Shown: in pieces, positions 1-7,893 of the stretch
How the letters are laid out: each line of letters begins with the position of its first letter
Numbering within the stretch: the stretch's first letter is position 1
From: Echinicola vietnamensis DSM 17526
GTDB lineage: Bacteria > Bacteroidota > Bacteroidia > Cytophagales > Cyclobacteriaceae
NCBI RefSeq assembly: GCF_000325705.1
Contig: NC_019904.1
Span: 628,001-692,000, forward strand
DNA length: 64,000 nt
Direction: 5' to 3'
Position numbers and translations under genes: made by a program
Notes under the pieces: generated by a model
Told to the model about the DNA's origin: nothing
Databases searched by the model: none
Seen by the model: only the letters and a program-made list of their open reading frames with translations

Positions 1-1080
1 AAATGGGCCAAGCTCATTAAATCCGCAGGTGCAAAATATGCCGTCATCACCGCCAAACACCATGATGGAGTTGCCCTTTGGGACAGCAAGGCAAGCGATC
101 TGACGGTCGTCAAAAAGACTCCCGCCAAAAGAGACCTCATCCAACCTTTCATGGAAGCCCTTGAAAAAGAAGGCCTCAAAAAAGGCCTCTATTATTCGGT
201 CTTGGATTGGTCTCATCCAGATTATGACCGAAAAACCCGCACGAAATACCGCTACAAAAATGATTCTGAGCGGTTCCAAAAGTTTGTTGATTTTAACTTC
301 CAGCAATTGGAAGAGCTTTCCTTGAATTTTAACCCCGACCTTTACTGGTTTGATGGTGATTGGGAACACAAAGCCGAAGAATGGAGAAGCCAAGAACTTA
401 AAGACCAATTGCTCGAATGGAACCCGAACGTCATCGTCAACTCCCGCATCGGAGGAGATCTCGGTGATTACGCCACTCCTGAACAAGGCGTCCCAGTCAC
501 CCGCCCTAGCAGCAACTACTGGGAACTCTGCCTCACCATGAACAACAGCTGGGGCTTCCAGCACAACGACCACAATTACAAAAGCCCTAATGAGCTTTTA
601 AGGATATTTGTCGACTGCCTCCACATGGGCGGCAATCTGCTGCTGGACATCGGCCCCAAGCCTGACGGAACCATCCCGAGTGAAGCGGTCAATATCCTAG
701 AAGCCTTCGGAAGATGGACTGACAAACACGCCGCAGCCATCTATGACACCCAAGCAGGAATTCCAGAGGGCCACGTTTACGCTCCCACCACCTTGTCCAA
801 AGACCGAAAAACCCTTTATATCTACCTGGATTACAAGGTAAACGAATCTCTGGTCATCAAGGGACTAAAAAACAAGATCAACCGAATTTGGGTAGTAGGC
901 AACGGAACCAAACTCGAGCACAGGGAAGTGGGCAAGCAATACTGGAGCGCTGTTCCAGGCCTAAAATACATCGATATTCCTGAAAGTGTTTACGACAAAG
1001 ACATTACGGTGATTGCCGTACTGCTGGACGGAGAAGTCGACCTCTACAGAGAAAAAGGCCAGGTAATCGAAAGCAACTAA
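1..1080 (+). CDS. alpha-L-fucosidase, GH29 family (5' end outside the window)
   Basis: The frame is open from base 1 and ends with TAA at 1078-1080, so about 359 codons of the 3' part are present and the signal peptide and first strands of the barrel are missing. The encoded AKHHDGVALWDS near codons 19-30 and the YWFDGDW motif near codons 115-121 are hallmarks of the GH29 TIM barrel; the first Asp of FDGDW (about codon 118) is the expected nucleophile. GNLLLDIGPKPDG follows near codon 212, and the tail resembles the C-terminal beta-sandwich. Family knowledge: GH29 enzymes release terminal L-fucose from glycans, usually in the periplasm in Bacteroidota. The next gene is unrelated and separated by a terminator, so this is the last gene of its unit. 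Confidence 0.92.
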   Translation, partial: KWAKLIKSAGAKYAVITAKHHDGVALWDSKASDLTVVKKTPAKRDLIQPFMEALEKEGLKKGLYYSVLDWSHPDYDRKTRTKYRYKNDSERFQKFVDFNFQQLEELSLNFNPDLYWFDGDWEHKAEEWRSQELKDQLLEWNPNVIVNSRIGGDLGDYATPEQGVPVTRPSSNYWELCLTMNNSWGFQHNDHNYKSPNELLRIFVDCLHMGGNLLLDIGPKPDGTIPSEAVNILEAFGRWTDKHAAAIYDTQAGIPEGHVYAPTTLSKDRKTLYIYLDYKVNESLVIKGLKNKINRIWVVGNGTKLEHREVGKQYWSAVPGLKYIDIPESVYDKDITVIAVLLDGEVDLYREKGQVIESN

Positions 1081-1113
1081 CATCCATAAGCCTTCTTCTA
1101 CATCCATTGACAC

Positions 1114-1151
1114 AAAAGAGATTGCCCCTCTATCGGGCAAACTCTTTTTTT
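1114..1151 (+). terminator. intrinsic terminator after the GH29 gene
   Basis: AAAAGAG (1114-1120) pairs with CTCTTTT (1142-1148), and TTGCCC (1122-1127) pairs with GGGCAA (1135-1140) across one A/A mismatch. The loop is 7 nt and the run of T continues to about 1151. Confidence 0.85.
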
Positions 1152-1343
1152 GTGGCTTTACCCAACCCATTATCTGACCATTTTTCCATCAAACAAAGCC
1201 ATTTTGACAGTAAAACACAGCGAAAAAACAAAATAACAGCCAAAAAGTCAGGTAAAATGGTTAAAAATCCGATTGGTACAAAATTCACTGTAGTATGAAC
1301 AGAATCAAATAAAACAATTCAAAAACTAAAAAATCATACTACT

Positions 1344-1772
1344 ATGAAACTTGTAAGATATAATCACTTAGAGCCAAATTATCCTTCTACCTTTGGCGGT
1401 CTATTGGACAAGTTCTTTAACGACTCCATCAACACCAATACGCAGAAATTCATCCCTTCGGTGGACATTTCTGAAGATGACAAGGGTTATGAAGTAGAAC
1501 TTTCTGTCCCAGGCGTTAAAAAAGAAGATTTCAACATTGACTTGGTAGATGGTAAATTGACCATCTCTGGTGAACGAAAAAGCAAAGAAACCCAAGAGGG
1601 CAAAAACTATCACACCATCCAAACGCAATACGGATCCTTCAGCCGATCATTCTTCCTTCCAGAGGATGTCTCTCCAGACAAAATCGAAGCGAAATATGAA
1701 GATGGCATTTTGAAGGTAACGCTACCTAAGAGTGAGAAAAAGGTGCTAAAATCATCCATTGAAGTAAAATAA
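1344..1772 (+). CDS. small heat-shock protein, Hsp20/alpha-crystallin family
   Basis: A 142-residue protein of the usual Hsp20 length. It has a short N-terminal arm (LDKFFNDS, residues 22-29), an alpha-crystallin domain from about residue 38 to 130 containing VELSVPGVKKEDFNID and YEDGILKVTLPK, and a short C-terminal tail. Hsp20 proteins are ATP-independent holdases that bind unfolding proteins in the cytoplasm and hand them to DnaK/ClpB. The gene is monocistronic: terminators flank it on both sides and an AT-rich 190-base leader precedes it. It lies just before htrA, another stress gene, but no shared promoter was seen. The ATG at 1344 is preceded by an A-rich tract rather than a Shine-Dalgarno sequence, as is common in Bacteroidota. 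Confidence 0.95.
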   Translation: MKLVRYNHLEPNYPSTFGGLLDKFFNDSINTNTQKFIPSVDISEDDKGYEVELSVPGVKKEDFNIDLVDGKLTISGERKSKETQEGKNYHTIQTQYGSFSRSFFLPEDVSPDKIEAKYEDGILKVTLPKSEKKVLKSSIEVK

Positions 1773-1776
1773 TTGA

Positions 1777-1804
1777 TAAGTGGGGAAACCCACTTATTTT
1801 TTTT
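1777..1804 (+). terminator. intrinsic terminator after hsp20
   Basis: TAAGTGGG (1777-1784) pairs with CCCACTTA (1789-1796) around a GAAA loop, followed by a run of eight T. It starts only a few bases after the stop codon. Confidence 0.92.
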
Positions 1805-1980
1805 GAGTTTAATATAAGAGAGGCTTTCCCCTCCCATCAGCCATTCGCTAAAATTGCAATTTCCTTTGTTAAAAGGTGTTAAATAAGGTATTTTATAATG
1901 ATCTTTACGCGATATTTGGGAACAAACCCTATGCTTAATCGTGTATTTGTTACAGTAACCAAACTAAAAAGGAGAAAAAC

Positions 1981-3468
1981 ATGAATAGAAAGCAATTCTT
2001 TCTCAGCATCATCCTGGCTTCCATCATAGGAGGATTGATCGCAGTGGCAGGAGTAGGTCTTTTATCTCCATCAGAAAAAGTAACTACTTTCGAACAAAAG
2101 CAAAATACCAGTTTTGTAAACTGGCTAAAAGACGACAAGTTCAATGTACCTGATGGCATTAACTTTGTCGCTTCTGCCGACCAGGTATTGCCTGCAGTGG
2201 TCCACATCAAAAGTAAAGTCACCATGCAGCGACGTGGAAGAAGCGGAAATCCACTGGAAGAGTTTTTTGAGTTTAGATATCCTGATGGCGGCCAACAACC
2301 CCCTAGGGAAGGCATGAGCTCAGGCTCTGGAGTGATCATATCCGATGATGGCTACATCGTCACCAACAATCACGTGATAGACGATGCCAAGGAAATACAA
2401 ATCACCCTTTATGACAACACCAATTACGATGCTAAAGTAATCGGAACAGACCCTACTACCGATCTGGCACTGTTAAAGATCGACGCTTCAGACCTCCCGT
2501 TCGTACCATTCGGTGATTCAGACAAAACAAAAGTAGGGGAATGGGTATTGGCAGTAGGAAATCCATTTGACCTTACCTCCACTGTCACTGCCGGTATCAT
2601 CAGCGCTAAAGCACGAAACATCGGCATCCTGAGGAACGAAAACAATAACCTGCAGATCGAATCATTCCTACAGACCGACGCCGTGGTAAACAGAGGAAAC
2701 TCAGGTGGAGCACTTGTTAACCTGGCGGGAGAACTTGTCGGGATCAATACGGCCATCGCCAGCCAAACCGGTGCTTTTAGCGGTTATGCTTTCGCAGTAC
2801 CGAGCGCCATTGTCAAAAAGGTCATGGATGATCTTTTGAAATACGGCACCGTTCAGCGAGGACTGCTGGGCATCCAGATCCAAGACGTCAGTGTAGCCAA
2901 ACAATATCTTGACCTAGACACCAAGGCAAACCAAGGTGTATATGTGGACCAAGTAAATGAAGATTCAGGAGCGGAAGAAGCCGGGCTACAAAAAGGTGAT
3001 ATCATCATCGAAGTAGACGGTGTCGAAACCACCAATGTGTCCAAGTTACAAGAAATGGTAGCACGAAAACGACCTGGAGACCGTGTAGCGCTGAAGTACC
3101 TTCGAGACGGTAAAGCACAAGAAACTACCGCCACCTTGAAAAACATTTCCGGCACTACCAAAGTAGTCAAAAAAGCAGAGCTGAAAGCAACTGAATTTGA
3201 ATCCGTAACCTTTAAGGACTTGGAGGTTTCCCTCCAAGAACACCTCGAAATCGAGGGCGGAGCTGTCATAAATGAGATAGATAACGACAAATGGGAAGAG
3301 GCAGGTGCCAGGGAAGGTTTTGTGATCACCCATGTGGGAAGAGACCGTGTAAGCGGAGCAGACGACCTCAAAAACAAGCTCCAACGAAATAAAGGTGAAG
3401 AAGTAATGATTTTAGGCTTCTATCCAAACGGCCAAAAATCATACTTCGAAATCAAACTTGACAATTAG
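1981..3468 (+). CDS. HtrA/Deg family periplasmic serine protease with two PDZ domains
   Basis: The 495-residue protein begins with a membrane-spanning signal sequence (residues 7-28). The trypsin-like domain follows with the full triad: His131 in TNNHVIDDA, Asp161 in TTDLALLKID and Ser241 in RGNSGGAL. Two PDZ domains occupy roughly residues 285-385 and 400-490; the first has the carboxylate-binding region GLLGIQI and the motif AGLQKGDIIIEVDG. This matches DegP/DegQ in length and order. Such proteases degrade or refold misfolded envelope proteins in the periplasm. The start is ATG after AAAAAGGAGAAAA, a fair ribosome site. The gene is alone between two terminators. DegP and DegQ cannot be told apart here. 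Confidence 0.95.
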   Translation: MNRKQFFLSIILASIIGGLIAVAGVGLLSPSEKVTTFEQKQNTSFVNWLKDDKFNVPDGINFVASADQVLPAVVHIKSKVTMQRRGRSGNPLEEFFEFRYPDGGQQPPREGMSSGSGVIISDDGYIVTNNHVIDDAKEIQITLYDNTNYDAKVIGTDPTTDLALLKIDASDLPFVPFGDSDKTKVGEWVLAVGNPFDLTSTVTAGIISAKARNIGILRNENNNLQIESFLQTDAVVNRGNSGGALVNLAGELVGINTAIASQTGAFSGYAFAVPSAIVKKVMDDLLKYGTVQRGLLGIQIQDVSVAKQYLDLDTKANQGVYVDQVNEDSGAEEAGLQKGDIIIEVDGVETTNVSKLQEMVARKRPGDRVALKYLRDGKAQETTATLKNISGTTKVVKKAELKATEFESVTFKDLEVSLQEHLEIEGGAVINEIDNDKWEEAGAREGFVITHVGRDRVSGADDLKNKLQRNKGEEVMILGFYPNGQKSYFEIKLDN

Positions 3469-3498
3469 TATAGTGTTTAGTTGGTTTATGTATGTGTT

Positions 3499-3529
3499 AA
3501 AACCATCCGCTAAAGGCGGATGGTTTTTT
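3499..3529 (+). terminator. intrinsic terminator after htrA
   Basis: CCATCCGC (3503-3510) pairs with GCGGATGG (3516-3523) around TAAAG. Flanking AAAA and TTTT extend the stem and six T follow. Confidence 0.92.
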
Positions 3530-3966
3530 ACTTTATACCCTATCAGAAAGAACCTATTTCTGGATTTATTTATAAAAGTCTTATCACCCAACAAAAAAAG
3601 CCCCACCGCTAAAATCCTGCATAAACTTCTCAAAACCTCACCACTATCATCTATCAGGCCAAAAAATACATTTTATTGAATCACTAATAAAATACCCAAA
3701 TCCATTCAGTTCATTTAAAGGAAGACACTCTTCACTAACCGTTTATCAACAAAGTATTCATTTTTACAAAACGCATGAAAATTAATGTTTAAAACATTTT
3801 TATGTATTTATTTTGCTTTTTTATAGATATAAACGATATTATTTGTGGTAATGAAAACCCAAAAGGTTCACTTGTCTAGCTATGGTAAGTTTTACCTAGA
3901 TTAAAACCTGCTAATGCGGCAATTAATTACCGGAAAAGATTAAAGAAACTATTACTCTCTCTTACT
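3530..3966. other. gene-free AT-rich stretch upstream of the FkbH-type gene
   Basis: No convincing coding frame was seen in this stretch of about 435 bases. It is strongly AT-rich, especially 3660-3840. The only structured element noticed is the inverted repeat at 3884-3897, listed separately. It probably carries the promoter of the gene at 3967, but no clear TAnnTTTG box was found. Confidence 0.6.
3884..3897 (+). promoter_or_regulatory. inverted repeat GGTAAGTTTTACCT, copy 1 of a shared motif
   Basis: GGTAA and TTACC form a dyad, 70 bases before the ATG of the FkbH-type gene. A near-identical 14-mer, GGTAAGCTATACCT, lies at 6016-6029 just before the LuxR-type gene; 12 of 14 positions agree and the differences are confined to the central spacer. 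The placement in two consecutive promoter regions suggests a binding site for one regulator, perhaps the LuxR protein itself. This is an inference. Confidence 0.5.
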
Positions 3967-5889
3967 ATGGAAACACTACTTCCACGGGTGGAAAGCATCA
4001 AGCTTGTCATCTGGGATCTGGATGAAACATTTTGGCACGGAACGCTGAGTGAGGAAGGTGTCATTCCCATCCCAGAAAACATTGAACTCGTTAAACAATT
4101 GTCAGAAAGAGGCATCATTAACAGCATTGTCTCTAAGAATAATTTTGAAACTGCAAAAGAAAAGCTTCAAGAACTCGGTATTTGGGACTACTTCGTCTTC
4201 CCTGCGATCGACTGGAGTCCAAAAGGCATTTTGATCAGGAATATCATTGAAAATTGTCAGCTAAGAAGCCCAAACGTCCTTTTTCTGGATGACAATCACT
4301 CCAACTTGGAAGAAGCCAGGTTTTACAATCCCAAAATAAAGGCTCATTTTCCGGACTTTATCCCACAGATGCTCGCCAATGAAGCCCTTGCAGGCAAAGT
4401 TGACAGCAATCTTTCCCGGCTAAAACAATACAAGATCCTGGAAAAAAAACATGATGCCAAAAAGAGCTTTAACGACAATCTGGATTTCTTAAAATCTTCC
4501 GGGATCGAAATTGAACTGATACATAAGCTAGAATCCCACAAAGACAGGATACACGAACTGCTCCAGAGAACAAATCAGCTTAACTTTACCAAAATCCGCC
4601 TTGACCTTGATGAAGTACAGGCCTTAATCAACAGCCCTATGCACAAGTCCGCCTTGGTGAAAGTCAAGGATAACTTTGGAGACTATGGCATCATTGGCTT
4701 TTACAGCTTGGACAGTATCAAAAACAGCCTTGACCATTTCGTTTTTTCTTGCCGCATCTTAAACCTCGGAATACCCCAATTCATTTACGCCAAACTGGGA
4801 TTTCCAGACTTAAAAGTGGTGCCAGACGTCGCCGAAGAACTGGACCGATCAACCCCCGACTGGATCGATGAACGCAATGTGTCAGACCCAAGCATGCCGT
4901 CGGCGGCTCAGACTCCTGCAAAAAAAGAGTTGCCATTGTTATTTAGAGGGCCATGCGATTACAAACAAACCTTATTCTACCTCCAAAACTCGGGTTTTGA
5001 CATTATGCAGGAGACGAATTATGTCACTGAAAACATCCCGTCTTACCCAACGCATACAAACACTTTAATAGATGCCATTCGGTTAACTACAGCACAAAAA
5101 AAACGCATCTTAGCCGTTAAGGATATTCCATTTTTTGATAAACACTACTATGATACTTCTGCCCTGGAAACCAATGCTGAATATATCGTTATGGCACTGG
5201 AAACAGATTACCATCAACACCTCTATCGGCACAAGGATTCCGACATAAAACTGGCATTGGGAAAAAGGGAAGGAGTACTCACCGAAGCGGCTAACCACCC
5301 ATCCCTCGTTCATTATTTTAAGGAAAGAGGCGCCGCTCATCTCGGGACAAAAGCATTGGTGAATTTTTCGATCAACTTCACCCATATCGGGTTAATCTCC
5401 CCAGAGGAATTCTACCAAAACCTATGCACTATAAGAACTTTAATTCCTGCATATAAAAAATTGATTCTGATCAATGCTCCAACCCCTCCACCTGGCCATG
5501 AACAGCGGTACGAAATCATGAATCAAATGGTGGATGATTTTATTGAAAACAACGAAAATACCCAGTTGGTAGATCTCAGAAAACTAACCAACACTACAAT
5601 ATTCAGCGATAATGGAAGTAAGAACTTCAACAGAAAAACATACTTGGAAATCGCCAGTTTGCTTCTGGAGCAGCTTCCTGATGCTTCAAATGAAAGCGTT
5701 AGCAAAAACATAAGTCCATTCTTGGTCTTCAAAAATGAAATCAGGATGCGCTATTTGGTTACCAAAAGTTTCCTACGAAAAAACGTATGGATGAAGATCA
5801 AACGGTTTAATCTACTGCTAGCACTAGAATTATACCTGGAAGATGGCTTAGCAGAAATCATTCTTTCATGTAAATTCATCATATTTTGA
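3967..5889 (+). CDS. FkbH-type HAD-IIIC protein with GNAT-like and SGNH-like C-terminal regions
   Basis: The 640-residue protein starts with a HAD phosphatase-like domain: WDLDETFW (residues 16-23, catalytic DxDxT at 17-21) and FLDDNHSNLEEA further on, as in FkbH proteins. A GNAT-like region follows at about 185-300 (VKDNFGDYGIIGFY). Residues 310-575 resemble the SGNH-like region of larger HAD-IIIC proteins (FRGPCDYKQTLFYL, INFTHIGLISPEEFY), but I see no clear GDS nucleophile. The tail of about 60 residues is basic and hydrophobic. FkbH enzymes load a glyceryl group from 1,3-bisphosphoglycerate onto an acyl carrier protein in polyketide pathways, and related proteins occur in surface-glycan loci. 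No carrier protein, synthase or glycosyltransferase lies nearby, so the substrate is unknown. The ATG follows a tract without a strong ribosome site. Confidence 0.75.
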   Translation: METLLPRVESIKLVIWDLDETFWHGTLSEEGVIPIPENIELVKQLSERGIINSIVSKNNFETAKEKLQELGIWDYFVFPAIDWSPKGILIRNIIENCQLRSPNVLFLDDNHSNLEEARFYNPKIKAHFPDFIPQMLANEALAGKVDSNLSRLKQYKILEKKHDAKKSFNDNLDFLKSSGIEIELIHKLESHKDRIHELLQRTNQLNFTKIRLDLDEVQALINSPMHKSALVKVKDNFGDYGIIGFYSLDSIKNSLDHFVFSCRILNLGIPQFIYAKLGFPDLKVVPDVAEELDRSTPDWIDERNVSDPSMPSAAQTPAKKELPLLFRGPCDYKQTLFYLQNSGFDIMQETNYVTENIPSYPTHTNTLIDAIRLTTAQKKRILAVKDIPFFDKHYYDTSALETNAEYIVMALETDYHQHLYRHKDSDIKLALGKREGVLTEAANHPSLVHYFKERGAAHLGTKALVNFSINFTHIGLISPEEFYQNLCTIRTLIPAYKKLILINAPTPPPGHEQRYEIMNQMVDDFIENNENTQLVDLRKLTNTTIFSDNGSKNFNRKTYLEIASLLLEQLPDASNESVSKNISPFLVFKNEIRMRYLVTKSFLRKNVWMKIKRFNLLLALELYLEDGLAEIILSCKFIIF

Positions 5890-6015
5890 AACAGAACGCC
5901 TAATAGGAACCGAAAACCTACCATGCCACATGTATAGCCGTTTATGTTAAAACAGCTTTTGACCATTATTGGCCAAAGGCTGCTTTTGCATTTTTAGGAG
6001 ATAATGCTTTATTTA

Positions 6016-6029
6016 GGTAAGCTATACCT
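6016..6029 (+). promoter_or_regulatory. inverted repeat GGTAAGCTATACCT, copy 2 of a shared motif
   Basis: This dyad ends 14 bases before the ATG of the LuxR-type gene and matches the motif at 3884-3897 in 12 of 14 positions. So close to the start codon, a bound protein could block transcription or translation, which would suit autorepression. Inference only. Confidence 0.5.
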
Positions 6030-6043
6030 CCTCTGTAAAAACA

Positions 6044-6712
6044 ATGCTGCATCAAAAGTTGGACACCCTAGTTTCTGAACTGCTCACGGCAAAAATTCTT
6101 TCTGACCACCAGCTGGACCTTGAGCGTTTTGATGAATTCGTCAACCAACAGTCATCACTGATTACGCTGCACGACATTGGCAATTACCGACCAGTCCATA
6201 TCAACAATGCCTGCAAGGAGTTTTATGGCTTTACGAACAACTTCCTTTCAGGTATGGATTATATCTATTACCTCAAAACAATCCACCCTTCCTATTACCC
6301 CACACTCTTTCGTTCCCTGACCTTTTTCAACGAGGACAGTGAAGAATACTTAGACCTTACCTATAAGCTCAAAGATGCTGAAGGAAACTGGCAAATCATG
6401 AAGGGCACCACCAAAACCATCACTCGGACAAACACCAGCAGACCACATTACGCCCTATCTTTACTAATCCCTGAAAGCAAACTTTCTCCCGGTAAAGATG
6501 CCCCCATGAGGCTATTGGAAACACTGACGAAGCGTGAAATGGAAATCTTCCTGAAACTAGCCGAAGGACTCGCCCCACATGAAATAGGGGCCAGGCTATT
6601 TATCTCTGAAGAAACCGTCAAAAAACACAAACAAAACATCTTCAAAAAATTAAAATGCAATAAAACCAGTGAACTGATCAAGCTGGCATTTGAACTTGGC
6701 GTAAAATATTAG
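6044..6712 (+). CDS. PAS-like domain transcriptional regulator with LuxR-type HTH
   Basis: The 222-residue protein has a PAS-like sensor region at about 35-145 (DIGNYRPVHINNACKEFYGF, then YKLKDAEGNWQIMKGTTKTI) and a C-terminal LuxR helix-turn-helix at about 157-222 (TLTKREMEIFLKLAEGLAPHE, ISEETVKKHKQNIFKKL). It has no receiver domain, so it is not a classical response regulator; the PAS fold would sense a ligand or redox state directly. The gene sits 154 bases after the FkbH-type gene on the same strand and carries the same upstream dyad, which suggests local regulation. Similar PAS-LuxR proteins are common and mostly uncharacterised in Cytophagales. Confidence 0.85.
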   Translation: MLHQKLDTLVSELLTAKILSDHQLDLERFDEFVNQQSSLITLHDIGNYRPVHINNACKEFYGFTNNFLSGMDYIYYLKTIHPSYYPTLFRSLTFFNEDSEEYLDLTYKLKDAEGNWQIMKGTTKTITRTNTSRPHYALSLLIPESKLSPGKDAPMRLLETLTKREMEIFLKLAEGLAPHEIGARLFISEETVKKHKQNIFKKLKCNKTSELIKLAFELGVKY

Positions 6713-6743
6713 AGGAGACCCCAAGCGGACCTCCTCTAATATT
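6705..6743 (+). terminator. stem-loop overlapping the luxR stop codon
   Basis: A perfect 13-bp stem pairs AATATTAGAGGAG (6705-6717) with CTCCTCTAATATT (6731-6743) around a 13-nt loop. The 5' arm contains the TAG stop. The downstream T run is weak, so it may act as an RNA-stabilising or bidirectional element rather than a strong terminator. Confidence 0.6.
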
Positions 6744-6857
6744 TCTGCTAATATGAACAAGCTTAATCCTGCAATTTCAGCTCTACGTTAAATCCCCGTA
6801 CACGGGTATATTGACCGCTCCGAAGGAGAAATATCGTGGCCTTTAGGTGACGCATAT

Positions 6858-7865
6858 TCACCCCAACTCCGGACGCAAGTGCTCTAACACTTTTTTGGCT
6901 TCATGCCATTCCAACCTTGGCCCAAACTGGCTCACCACTTTTGAAGAAGCCAGGCTGGCCAGTTTTCCACTGGAAGCATACGAATGGCCATTGGTAATTC
7001 CGAAAAGAAAAGCCCCTGCAAACATATCCCCGGCACCATTGGTATCGATGGCCTCTGTTTCATATGGCTCAATATCAATAAAGGTATCGCCATCATAAAT
7101 CATGGCACCATTTTTCCCCATGGTGATGACAAATCGCTTGGCCACTTTTTTCAACGCCTCCCGGGCTTTCTTCAGATCCTCTTCCCCTGTAAACAACCTC
7201 GCCTCTTCTTCATTGGCAAACAACAGGTCTACCCCTGCGCCGATAACTTCTTCAAATCCTTCCTTAAAATACTTTACCATAGCCGGGTCAGAAAAGGTCA
7301 AGGCCACATTGGTCCCCTGCTCCTCGGCATGTTTCTTGGCATGCATCATTGCAGCCTTGCCGTTTGGAGAAGTAACCAGATAACCTTCTATATAGAGGTA
7401 CTCTGCATCATTGATAACATCCTCATAAAGATCTTTGCTGGAAAAACGCTCGGTGATGCCAAGAAAAGTATTCATGGTACGCTCAGCATCTTCGGTCACC
7501 ATGACCAAACACTTCCCCGTAATACCGTCTTCCAACTGATCTGCCTGCAGATTGTGCGCCACTCCAGATGCCTTGAGATCTTCTACAAAAAACTTCCCTA
7601 ACAAGTCATTGGCTACTTTGCAATTGTAATAGGCACTCCCTCCAAACTGACTCACAGCGATCACCGAATTGGCCGCAGATCCGCCACATTGCTTTTTGGC
7701 TTCTGCGGTGTTGATCACGGCCATGAGTTCATCTTGGCGGGCTTCGTCGACCAAGGTCATCAAGCCTTTCTCAACGTTGTTTTCAGCTAAAAACTGATCC
7801 GATACTTTAAACTCAATATCCACAAGGGCATTTCCCATGCCCACTACATCATATTTCTTTTTCAT
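6858..7865 (-). CDS. PfkB-family sugar kinase, probable adenosine kinase
   Basis: The 335-residue protein starts MKKKYDVVGMGNALVDIEFK; an in-frame upstream extension exists but overlaps the preceding gene and lacks family similarity, so the ATG at 7865 is chosen. It has the PfkB/ribokinase fold with GGSAANSV near the N-terminus and the C-terminal signature DTNGAGDMFAGAFL, whose Asp is the catalytic base. Bacteroidota members of this branch are usually annotated as adenosine kinase, phosphorylating adenosine to AMP in purine salvage; another nucleoside or sugar substrate is possible. The gene lies 28 bases after the GNAT-like gene on the same strand and probably shares its transcript. Confidence 0.85.
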   Translation of the reverse strand: MKKKYDVVGMGNALVDIEFKVSDQFLAENNVEKGLMTLVDEARQDELMAVINTAEAKKQCGGSAANSVIAVSQFGGSAYYNCKVANDLLGKFFVEDLKASGVAHNLQADQLEDGITGKCLVMVTEDAERTMNTFLGITERFSSKDLYEDVINDAEYLYIEGYLVTSPNGKAAMMHAKKHAEEQGTNVALTFSDPAMVKYFKEGFEEVIGAGVDLLFANEEEARLFTGEEDLKKAREALKKVAKRFVITMGKNGAMIYDGDTFIDIEPYETEAIDTNGAGDMFAGAFLFGITNGHSYASSGKLASLASSKVVSQFGPRLEWHEAKKVLEHLRPELG

Positions 7866-7893
7866 GCTTTTGTTATCAATACTTTCGACTGAT

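Noticed and set aside
1107..1298. 63-codon open frame on the plus strand after the fucosidase
   Set aside because: It runs through the terminator hairpin and an A-rich leader, and shows no family similarity.
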